NCBI GenBank assembly: GCA_002633005.1
Contig: NMRA01000217.1
Location: forward strand, 64,001-124,000
Length of the DNA stretch: 60,000 nucleotides
DNA from: Phoronis australis
Lineage: Eukaryota > Phoronida > Phoronidae
Direction of reading: 5' to 3'
How positions within the stretch are numbered: the stretch's first letter is position 1; each line of letters begins with the position of its first letter. Below are positions 25,301 through 37,300 of the stretch, one piece after another. The notes under the pieces are model-generated. The model saw only the letters and a program-made list of their open reading frames with translations. It was not told the origin of the DNA and searched no databases. Both the position numbers and the translations under genes were made by a program.

Positions 25301-28300
25301 TACCCAGCAGGCATTGCAAAAGTGTTTCAACGTTGAAATAACGTCAACACGTCGGCTGACGATATACCGTCTTCAAAGCAGGTTTTTGAAAATCCAGAAG
25401 TTGAGCATACAAACTACGCTTTTGCCACCTGTTGCGAATTCACAAACCTTTGCCTTGAAGCACCAAATGGATTTATTTACAACATTCTGGATGTAATTGG
25501 GATTTCGTTTACTTGAGATGACCCTAGTATATTTCACATGTGCAGGTTAGTCGTACCACAGACTATAGAACGTTTGTGTTCCATAATCTATGACCGCATT
25601 GCATTATCTCTACCGTACTGCGAAGGCAGACGAAATTGATATTGGTTAGGGACAATCAACTGCAAAATATCGTGAAACATATCGACGGAATGTGTTCCTC
25701 AACAGTTTGCACGGGCGGATCCAGGATTTAGAGTTTGGGGGGCCAGGGTACAGGAATAACCAGAATTTTGGCAGATGCGCTAAATTGTGGGGATGCGAAT
25801 TTTGGGTTTGCGGACCTGTTGATTAAAAAAAACGGTAAACGGGGTTTGTTCAGGGCCTATGCGTTGTTTATTCACTTTATTCACCCCCCCCCCCGAGCCC
25901 CCTTGGTTGCGCGCATGTGCTAGTCAGCAATTCGCATCCGAACTCCCAAATGGTATCTGGTACAATTTTAGGGGGGCCATGGTCCCCTTGGCTTCCCCCT
26001 AAATGCGCCACTGGTTTGCAGTAATGATAGTCGTAAACTTTGGTTATTAAAACTATAAGTCCAACCTTAAGCCAACTCCTTAGGTCTTAGCTTAGACCGA
26101 TTTCAGTATGGTCTAAGAAATTTCTTGAAACGGTGCTAAACATTTTGATCTTAAGTTAGCCCGATTTCGGTATCAGTATAGACTGAAAAAGTGTCATGAA
26201 AGGGAACCAGATCAGCATGCGCGCACCCAGGGGGGGGGGGNNNNNNNNNNNNNNNNNNNNNNNNNNNNNNNNNNGGGGGGGGCTCGAACGAGCCTCCCAT
26301 TTGACGAAGTTCCGCCCCTGAGAGACAAATAATCGCAAACGCGCACTTCACAGTGGTGCTCCCGTTTATTTTTTTAGGCCGCCCGCTCTTTTGTTAGCAA
26401 AAGATCTACAACGTCAGGAATTCGAGCCCCCCATACTAAAGGCTGGGTGCGCGCATGATCAGAAACATGATACACGGTGGTGATGGCTTAAGAATTGAAT
26501 GAGACGTCCCTCCCCTTTTTATGACTGGCGCCACCTTGAAACAAACTCTTAACCGGGAGTAGATGAAATGTTTTTGTGTGCATTATGTATATGAGGCCCA
26601 TTTCATGAAGCTTTTTTATCTTAACCTAGACCGAAATCTTAGCCCTGTGGCCAAATGATAGGACTATTATCACTTACCACATCTATTTACATGAGAAACG
26701 TCCTGTATTTGACAACCCCCGTCGTGCAAAAGTGGAATACTTTGAAATCAATTACTGATGTTTTAAAAAAACTGACAATGCATAAAGCACAGCATCTGAA
26801 ATTGCCACAAGAATCTGATTTGCTATTTGTAAGATGATGTTCCGAAATGAGCCACATTTGGACATTTCTCTAGGTCCTACATAACCTTAAACCGTTTGAG
26901 CAGAGGTATCAAATTGATTGCAAATGTAACCTAATCTGGCCATTACCTAGATCGATATAGATCGATTTCTTACCTGAAGATATGAACTTTTGTCTAAAAT
27001 AGTTTCGCACTGTTATAAGCTGCAGGATAGGTACTGCGTGCGCACGTCACAGTACAGTAGTTCTTGAGTGAAATTGGGACGAAAGGTTATAAAATCTAAG
27101 ATAGAAGGGTAATAAAGCAATAACAACGATTACTTGAGTCTACTTCACAGCAACATAAATAATTCAGGAGTACTGTACCTACCTGTAATTGGGCACGTTC
27201 CCGTACCTTTTCGGGCAAACCATTTTGGTTCATTTCAGACTCTCGTGTATTTTAGTTAAATACGAAAGCCGGACAATTTTAAAGATCGTCAATTTCAAGT
27301 GTTGTTCTAATTCAAAAATATTAAATTTTCTACATACCGGTAAGTCTCCTTTATGGCACCTAATATGTCGTCTGGTGTTATTCAACGTTGATTAAAATCT
27401 GATATATCCCAACGTCTGATGGGTTAAAAGGGTTAGTTAACACTTAACTTATCAAAAAACTTCCCATAGTAAGTTACCAACCAGTTTCCACAACACACAT
27501 ATAAGGTGCATTTATGCACCTATGATGTAAATTTTTTTAATACATTTATTTACCCAGAAATAATATTATTAAGGATTAGTGGATATGGCTGAGGTTGGGT
27601 AGCTCCAGCTACATATCTTTACAACATAAAAGCAATACATCATACGGAACAAATAAGTATTTTGAAAAGAAGTCATAGTGAGTGGGCGGATAATTAGCAT
27701 GAGCTTATTATAGAAGGGGGCGAGTAGAGAAGGGGAGGAGACATTCCTACACTCATTCACACTCACATTCACTCGATTCAATTAACTTACATTATATTTG
27801 CATTTAGATAGAAGTATCTTTATGAAAAGGTCAAATTTCTTACAATCAGACAAAGCAGTGGTTAAAAAGTAACATCGTATATTGTTTTAATCACTTTAAA
27901 GATGCCTGCAAAACCCTCCAGGGTTCTAAGTTTTACCCGAGGCGTTAAGTATTATAAGGTTCACTGCGTTAAAAAGTATACATTTGAAATTATTAAAATA
28001 TGGTGATGCACAATTAATTATTTCATGAGAACTTAGGCAGGGTAGGCTGACTAGTCACTTTCGTTAATGTTTCGGATATAAGGAACATTAACTTGCCATC
28101 TGAAGAGCAGCTAAATGCATTATGTTCACACTCCATTACAATTAATAGAGTATCAGTTTGCACTAATCTAAAAACAAGCACTTTTATTACCTGTCGACGA
28201 CCAGGCCAAAAATGTCGCAGCTAGACAGCTTTCGTAAAAGCGTTGGGTTTTTAATGAAGTCCAACAGTTTTCGTGATTACTGCATTTGTCTGTTGTAACC

Positions 28301-31300
28301 TGACTGCCGATTTGTTTCTTACACGAATCTTATTAGCCTCTGCCACAGCGCCACCTATATGGAAATGTTGCCTTGTGAAATGATTAACGATACACCGACG
28401 GAATTCCGTGTGCTGGGATCAATGTCCGTGTCATGTCTTGGTTTGAACGTTTGTGATATAGAATATTAGACAGGAATGAGACGGAAAAGTATAGTGAATC
28501 GAACTGTTGTTTTGTTTGACGCCTTGTACTCTTATGAATACCAAAATTAGTCTCAGTGTTCTTGTAGCTCGTTGGTTCCCTACGGGCCTAGCCTCGCTGG
28601 TTCCCTGCGTGCCGCTAGGTGGTAGCCAGCACGCAGGTATCACTTAATTTTCCTCGGGAAATTTTTTACCCCGGCGTTTCTGATTGGCTGGTCGAATTCT
28701 TAACAGGTTGCGCTTTGTGCAAACAAACTGGCATGACTGATGGAGGAAGTGTAAATGTGGTCTGTAATACAGAAAAATCGGTGCTTGAAATTTATGTTCA
28801 GGAAATGTGAATCCCAGAAATTGTGGTTGCGCCTTTAAGTAGTGCATCTTTCTACTGTCGATGACTATTGTTTACGATCTTGTCCTGTATTCATACAGCA
28901 TGAATAACACACCACGGTTAAATCGGCCAGATATGTGTTCATTGCACATGTATGTGCTTCAAGCACACGGCTAATAAACATTGCGGCAAAAACGAAATAG
29001 TTGTTGGCTACGCCACTTGCATGACAAGGCTAAAAATGGTTCATGGTCCGCCATTTTTTTCACGTTAATTATTGTAAAGCTAACCAATGACTGCTGAGGT
29101 TACATCAACCAATGCTAAAGCGGGTGCTACTGCGTGAGACCTGCGTGCTGGCTAGGCACGTAGGGAACCTGCGAGCGTGCCTGCTGGCTACCACCTAAGC
29201 GGCAACCTGACCGCAAGCCATAAAAGCATTAATTTTTTAATATCAACATCAACCAATAGGAATGTTTGGTTATCATTTTCAACCAATCAGAGTGTTCAAA
29301 TCATGGTTACGTTCTGTTGGAAAATTAATTCTGAAATCAATGCCAATAAACTGCGCAAGCTTTTGTTGGCGTAATTGGCCCCTTACATTGTTCACGACAA
29401 TTGTTTTCAGGTTTGGCACATCCTGGGAAAGACTGTTGGAACTGCCAATTGGTTTTCAGGCCCAAAATCAGCAATAACTGTTGAGTGTCACCTTACATGT
29501 ATCAGTTGTAGTTGTAATTAGCTGAAATATATTGTTTAACATAAATTTCGAACTATTAATCGAGCTCCGGATTTTGCCTGAGGGAGGGGATGGGTTGACG
29601 GAGAGGTTTCGAGAAAGCTTTTATACAGACACAACACTACCCAGCTCTAGTTTTCTTGTGATGACTTCGTTATATGTGAAGACGAGCTAAGGAGGGCAGT
29701 CTTTCCTCACTCAGGTGCTCATATGAAGGGTCTCAATCTTCTCGGGGCTCTGGCGTTGCGTTAGCTTTTGGCAACTCGTTACTGGGAGTGTGCATGTTAA
29801 AAGATCACACGGGTATTCATGGGCGGAGCACCATAGAGGGCTGGGGGATTCTGAGCTCCCATTTATTTCATTGCTCCGTAACACATGGTGACAGGGCGGC
29901 GAACCATATGGCCTGACTGAGGCTGAATCGCGTTCAATGGGAAGCTATTTTCGATCAGCACTGTATTGATAGTTTAACGACGCTGACAGTTTCGACGATC
30001 ATTCCTCTTCGGACACTCTCAAGAAGTTAAATATAACCAAGCAAAACCTTCGTTGCTAAGTTACTGAATGTCATTTCTGTGATAAATTATGAGCCAGAGT
30101 AGAACAAAGCCGTCTAGTCTCTGCTATGGTATTAGTTGTCGTCGTGTGTGTGCTTAACTTCCCTTGCACGATTTGCATTGCTTATCTCTCTACCTACATC
30201 CGATCCGGAAGACATTACCATCTTCCTGATTCGAATGACACACGAACCTAATAATGCCTGCATACGCCGTAAACGAATGTGACAGACATGACGTCTCCAG
30301 TAGGATCTCGCACGCAAGACAAAGCCACAAGAACTGCCACAGCACGTATTATGGATGAAGTTGAAATCTGAGTGCATGCGCCCCTTGTGTTCACGCCAGA
30401 ATTCAGATTGGCTTAAAGGAGAAAGACCCCCAAAAAACAACTTATTCTGAATCAATTTAGATCGAGTAGTTCCACACGATAACAGCAAGTACGGTTCTTT
30501 TACCTGACACATGACGGCAGACGGAGGCAAACACTGAATTAGCATGCGCTCACACGGCCAACATGTGGAGAATTTCTCGCTTACATTGGTGGACGCTCTG
30601 ATTCCCTAAGCCCCAATCAACTTTTGCGATGCCTATTCAGCACGCCCTTTGTGGTGAAATAGATCTGAGCTAATGAAGTGGAAAGGTAATTGGTAGCATT
30701 ACTGTCTCAACAATGGTTGTTGTTAGTACCCCCAATTTGGTTTTCTCTGACATGTGCAGAGTTAATACCTGCAGCTCTGGAGAGTAGTTTTAACTTGGTA
30801 CATTATAAATATTACAAAATGACTAAAAAGGTTAACTTGTGTTTACATTCACAAAGGGCCAGCTTCCAAAAGAAAGATAAGTTTCATATTGGTTTTCTTT
30901 GTTTCATTTTAATACTTCTGCCCACTTGTTTTTTTATGTTACCGGGAACGGGTTGATAACTTTTTATCTAAGTTTTGAACTTGAAGTACCAAAACAGTGG
31001 TAGATTTTGATCACCAGCTTAACTTAAATAGTTAAGTTAAACAATGAATCCATGTGATATTGTTAACTCTTCTCAGCGTTTGTATATCCACAGAGTATAT
31101 CAACACGCGCGGTAGTAGATCTTCAATCGTACCCAACGGTTGTAGTTTTTAGATTATTAGTTCATCGATTTTAGTTAAAATCGAAAACCGTAATTGGTTG
31201 TTTTTTTCCAGCTGAATACCGCCGTGGAGTTCGTTTATAACGAAAATTAGTGGTTAATGCATTTTGAAAATTAATTCGCCATTAGGACAGTCAGAGATGT

Positions 31301-34300
31301 CTACTACAGCTTATGGTCGGATAATTACATTTAATTGGGTCTTGCTCCAGTCGGGCAATGCGGTCATCACAATTGTACCTGAATCCGGCGCCCCGCGCTC
31401 TCTTTGATCCTGGTACAAGCCGCTCAGAAGGACGAGCGGTGAAAATGCCAGCATATCTTTAAAAATGCGTGACTTCCTTGTAAGCGTATTATTCAGGGCA
31501 TGAAGTTGCCCTGTCAATTAGTTTATTGCATCTTTGATTCAGTTTCGTATAAGCATCGGTTAGGGTGAGAATAATTCATTTTGAAACGCACGATAATAAA
31601 CGTCAAGCGTGGCAACTCGCAATCCCGACTTAGACGAGTGCTCATCCCACGGAGACTTTACAGGTCGATGGGTAGGTTTTACAAGCTGTCAGTTCGAACC
31701 GGAATTCACTGATCAAGAAATACAAGAAAGGCGCCGTGAACGTGCACAGACAACGGAACACATGGATAGTTCCGAAAACCCTTTGAATGATTCGTCATAG
31801 AGTCGGTTTGCTAACTTCACGATAATGGAAACAACTGACGATTGCGTTTGCTGCCACGAAATTCCGCAAGTGAAATGCCTTCTTGTAGAAGCGTAGATGT
31901 GTCTCACGGACCATCCTGATTTTTCACAGCATCTAAACAGAAGTCTGCTTACGACGTTTTTGGGACTGGGAAAAAGAACTGGCGAAAACATCCTACACCC
32001 AGAGGTGCAAACAGAAGCCTGACGAACGAGTAAGTTATATAAAACGTTATGTTCTCATGCTTTGAATTAATTGTAATTGTTTATGTTTCCATGACCAACT
32101 ACAATTCTTCATAATCAAAAACTGAGCAACAACCTATCCAAGTTGTTTTGTTTCCTGCCTACAGAACGCAAACACACTTGGCTCAACATCTGACTTCATC
32201 GTCAGTCTCTTTTTGTGCCCTGGCATGAGTTGTTTGGTAAGCCGGGATTCGAACGTCAGTGAAATCGCTGTAGTCGATATGCAGGCCACAGACAGGGCGT
32301 GAGAAGTTTCACGACCTCATACTTAATTGGTATCACAGCGTAGTTTTCATTCTTCACTACCGCGAACCATTTCTGAAGCATTGAGGGCTCTCGAGGAAAT
32401 AGAAAAAAATGATATACCTGCTTTTTTCGCAGCTTCATAGTTCGGACAAGTGGGCACGATTTACCGCAATATAGCGTCATTCAGGCTGCAGACGAACCAC
32501 TGACGTCGCTGCGACGTTTCTCACCTTCCTCACAGGTTAATGCGACACCTCTCAGCGATGTGAGATCGACCGCATACGAGGTGATGTGGATATAGACCGA
32601 TTGAGACGGTAAAAAAGACTAAGTAAATTGGGTGGCATTCTCCTTTAACAGCATCGGCAGAAACTTCGAACTAAAGATTTTGAGCTCCAGTTATTGTTTA
32701 CATTTGGTGCTGGTAGTCTTGATTTATAAGTTCAGTTATTTCTGCAAGCTAGCCTCTTGTGCTCAGATTTACAATGGATTAGAAACTACATGTAGTTCAA
32801 GACACAGTTTGTTGGACAGTCTTTTATGGTGTGAGGGTTTTAGCATGCTGTTTCTTGAATTTATAATTTTGACTGCTTCATCACTCAAGTCAAAAATACT
32901 TCCATGGGAAACCTTTCGACCTACCTGAATACATGTAGCTGCGGTTGTTTATCAATTCAAATTGTTTACATATTGTATGCAAATAATGTCCAGTGATGCT
33001 AAAAATTTCCATCCTGCATGAAATTGCCTCGGTGGAATTGTTTCAGCTCAGGAGACATGTTTTCCACCTGTGAAGTAAACGTCCCCACGAAAAGAATGAT
33101 TTTTACACCTGGCGGATGGTAAAGGGATAAAACCGGAAATTCCCAAAATATAATTGCTTTGAATTTCATATTTTACATGAGCCACACCGTAATCAGTCTA
33201 CGAATGTTTAAATATTAGAAATTATACCACATTATCAGCCTGACATGGTCAACACAACCGTTAAATAACCCATTTGATTATTCAACGCTTGTTGAATAAC
33301 ATTTTGGCGGCAAACTGCTTCGCAAGAGTTTTGAGTAGTCGACTTAACCGCTGCGCCACTCAGCAGCTGATGTCATTGAACGTGAAAATTGAATACAAAT
33401 GAGCACGCGCAATAATCGCATGTCCATCAAACGGCATTGTACCGACATTTATACGCTATGAAAAATAAGACGCACAATTTCGATAAAAAGGACATCTTTA
33501 GTTCAGTAAAATTTATCTGTAATTTTCTCTAATCTGTAAATCATCTATTTCCAGTTTGAATGCGGGTAACGTGTCGTCGGGATCCTTTGACTTGTACATT
33601 ATACTCAGTAACCATTGGTAACCTACTTAAGCAGACGATATTTTCAGGAAGGAAACTTAACATGATAAGTTGTGTAGTAAAAGTTAGACTAGTAGGTTAT
33701 AACTTATTTTACAGAATCACTATATTTCTATTTTGTTTTAATTTTCAATTAGTTTTAAGTAAAAACATTATTTTACCAAGAATAACTTGGCGTTTCTTAA
33801 AAGGGACCTCCGACCCCGGGCCTCTGACATAGAAAGTAGTTACAAAAGCCGAGGCGAGTCGAGAAAGGTAGATTAATTCATGGCAATGTTTATCGTTCAG
33901 TATGTGATATAAATAGATTATTACATTTTCTCAGTCGTTATCTCCCTTATCTAGAGCCCTAGTGGATTTTGTAGAAATGTCGCCTGACAATTCCCCAAAA
34001 TCCACTCGGGCACTAGATTACGTGGGATATCGATTTCGCCATGTAATAATCTATTTATGTATTCTCTAGATTATGATAATGTGTATGTTAAGTGTCGAGG
34101 TTCCTGCCAGCCAGCTAACTGTATGACGACTTTTGTCTAACGTCAAACTACAGCTAAGAACCACTGTGTGTTAACCTCACATGCATATAGACCTCGAAAT
34201 TATCACACTGCCCGGTTAGTTCTGTTCGTCACCTCGTCGCAAAAACTTGTGACCTGTGAGACTGCATGACACGAAGCTGCAGAGGTCCATGCTAATATTT

Positions 34301-37300
34301 GCGGAGACTAGATCCCCTGTAGCTTTTATGGCATATGTCATCAGTCGATATACAAGAGTCAGGTTCGCATACCCAAACCGGATACATTAGCGCTGGACGT
34401 GCCTGTGGGCAATTTGATATATTTTACTCACTATGAAGTATGCTTTGATATCAATCAAAACTAATAAGTTTTGTTTCGACCTGTTCAGCATTTCCGTTAC
34501 ATTCACCAATATAGAACACAGGATGAGTTTCGTTTGTCGAGAGATATCACAGAAATATTAATATATTTTAGTTTTATATTTTTAAATTTAAAAACTTGGC
34601 GGCGCTTCTGAGAAAACCTAATTACACGTGGCGGCAGTGAATATCCATAATATGTTAGTCAGATGCCGTTCACTACGGCGGCCCTTTTAGGAGGTGGTGC
34701 ACCACCTAAGTAAAAGTTAAACTCAAAAAAAATTTACATCAAATTCAGATTTGACGGCATATGAAGGCTATATTAGTTCATGAGATTCAAATAAATGACA
34801 TGTATATGATGTTCTTGTATTTTAATCTAAATCTCGATTAATAGCGACATAAAACTCAATAGTCTTGCCTGGGTCAATTGCTTCGATACTGGGGTTACAT
34901 TCACTTAAATGTACATAGATGGATTGTACTGGACACGCCGCTCAGAGTTGTCACAGTGCTTGTCACGAACCTAATGCCATACAAAAGTGGGCCTTCCCCC
35001 ATCAAAATTCCTATCAAAAGGGTTCGCTGTATGAGGACTCATTTTGTAGGTTTCGTATTCTACTTTGTACTTAGTTTGGTTTAAAAACCCATCTGTTTGT
35101 ATACTGTATTTGAATTCAACACATAAGTATGAAGGGGTTATTTAGGCCTATGCTACATTTTGCGAAATGGTTACTTTTTCATTAAATCTCATTAAAATTT
35201 GTCTCTTTTAGTCGGACCATTTCTATAAAAGGACGGGTATTTATTGTTCTGATTCTGAACACTTGGACATCTGAGGTCACAGTTGAACATAGATGTCAAC
35301 AATTTTGTTATGCCGAGTATCGGCCCCATTCCACTCTCCAAAATATTTAAAATCACGTAAAAATACCTTCATCAGATCAAAACATTCCCCTCTGAACGAT
35401 AAAAATCCACTCATGGCTTTAACCTCAAACAACCCTAAAGTTTTCATACCCACTAACTTTAGTCACGAGACCGCAGGACACCAGAAACTTCAAAAACAAA
35501 AAAAATAAAAGTAAACCTCCGTGCACCTCAAAATGGCACACATACAAGTTCTACAAGAGTACAAATAGGAAGAGCCATGTGGCGGAACATAGACACATAC
35601 GGTACAGGAAAATATCATTTCACTGATGAAATTGCTGTGCACTGATACGCCGTAAAATGTAACAATTTCGTAAAATGTAACAATGACGTAAATTGTAACA
35701 GTTGTTACATTTTACGAAATTGTTACATTTTACGGCGTATCAGTGCACAGCAATTTCATCAGTGAAATGATATTACATTTTACGTTGCTGGGCATCTCCT
35801 AAAGTGTAACAACTTGTTACATTTTATAAAATTTTACAATTTACGTCGAATGCATATATGCGAGAAATGTAGCATTGTTACATTTTACGAAAGCAACGTC
35901 ATATTTCATGACTTTGCATGATATTTGTAACACGAAGAAAACCGTTTTACACACTTTTAAGTTAAAACGCCTTCTTTCTGGGATTGTGTGAATGAAATTC
36001 TATCAAATGTGCCAGGTCAAACTTATAAATGTGTCCCTATGTGCTTTACACGGTTTTTTAACATCAATAGTTTTATGGTATAGTCAAAAATGTGCTCCGT
36101 ACAGTTTCAACTCTACACGAAAGGAGTTTTCAGGATCAGGTAACAAGATTTTTTATTGTTGAAGCGATCTTGCAATCAGGTCATAAATCAATTGTGTATC
36201 CGGCATTACAGTAAACACACTTCCCTTGGTAAGCACAACAATGACATCGTATTTGGTTGATTTTTATAGTATTTCTTCGGGAACAAACGACAATAATAAA
36301 CTTTTTCATGGAGATTTCAAAAAAAAAACATTAGTTTTAATCCAATATAGTTTGGTTTATTTCGGCCAGTTTTTTATTTCCTTGGAGTCATTGCTAATGC
36401 ATTAATTGCCCTGCTCCACACAAAAGGAGGAAAACCAATGTTTTTGCTGCCGACAGGTTCTGTCTACCACCTTAGTTACGAATGACAATTTGTTGAGGAC
36501 ATTGTGGTGGAAGGAAGTAAAAGCACGCATTTATTTGCCGACAGGTTGAGAGATTTTGCCAAAGCAACAGTAGAATATCGCCTTTGAGAAGGGCGAGCCA
36601 ATAGTTTAAAAAAGTGGCGGCATAGTAACGTGTTTTATACAGCTTAAAAGCTGAAAGAAATATCATTGTCCCTATGATGTCAAACCTGTCTGATATAGTG
36701 GTGGTAACATCAGGTTAAACCGTGACGTGTATACGTAAAAATGGGATGCCTAGCGGGGGAAATAGAAAATATTTTGCACTCTGAAAGGACGACATGATTA
36801 TTTTACTCAAACGTGGACGGTTCTAAGTCGATAGATTAAAGGGGCAAACGACATAAGCAGGAATCAGCTAAAAACTCATACTCCTTATGTCAGAGATTGG
36901 ATATTATGGTACTTGGTTAATGGTCCTTTCCCACAGTTGCCTTGTAATTCGCTAAAAACGAAGGCTATGCTTGCCCATCCAGCGGACTTTGAAAAGAGTT
37001 TTCAAAATGTCCTTCAAATTTTGAGGGGTGTCAGTGGGTTACTGACAGAGCATTATACTGTTTCAGTTAATTGGATATTTCATCAGACATTTTTAATATA
37101 TGTTAATGGGCCAAAACAGGGTTTGGTGTCGTTTTAAGCAGACCACGTTTGAACAGCTTGCTCACCAGGGTAATTCCCAGTGGTCAACAAGTCTGTGAGC
37201 TAAGAACAATTAAGCATTTCTCTTCTTCTCTATTCACTGAGATGGAAGAAGGACTGAATGGTCACGTTAGAGGATGAGTGACAATACACACTGTTATGAG

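Larger units (their letters stand above)
30413..32648. mobile_element. Kolobok-type DNA transposon, copy 1 (TTAA ends)
   Basis: The left end is TTAA-AGGAGAAAGACCCCCA, and the right end reads TGGGTGGCATTCTCC-TTAA. Both ends are flanked by TTAA and start with purine-purine, as in the Kolobok superfamily (piggyBac also uses TTAA but has different tips). The ends and 100 or more bp inside them match copy 2 at 56811-58301. It contains a P2X7-like relic (plus strand, about 31609-32010) and a THAP-like relic (minus strand, about 32230-32480). THAP domains are the DNA-binding module of Kolobok transposases. 2236 bp; the catalytic region is not seen, so it is non-autonomous. Confidence 0.75.

Noticed and set aside
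26151-26351. Open frames spanning the N run
   Set aside because: Translated across an assembly gap of unknown sequence.
30132-30545. 137-codon minus-strand frame as a gene
   Set aside because: Nearly a third of it is Kolobok left-end sequence; the remainder has no clear family.
33325-33365. tRNA-like A box on the minus strand (GTGGCGCAGCGGTTAAG)
   Set aside because: No B box (GGTTCGAATCC type) or cloverleaf follows, so neither a tRNA nor a complete SINE can be claimed.
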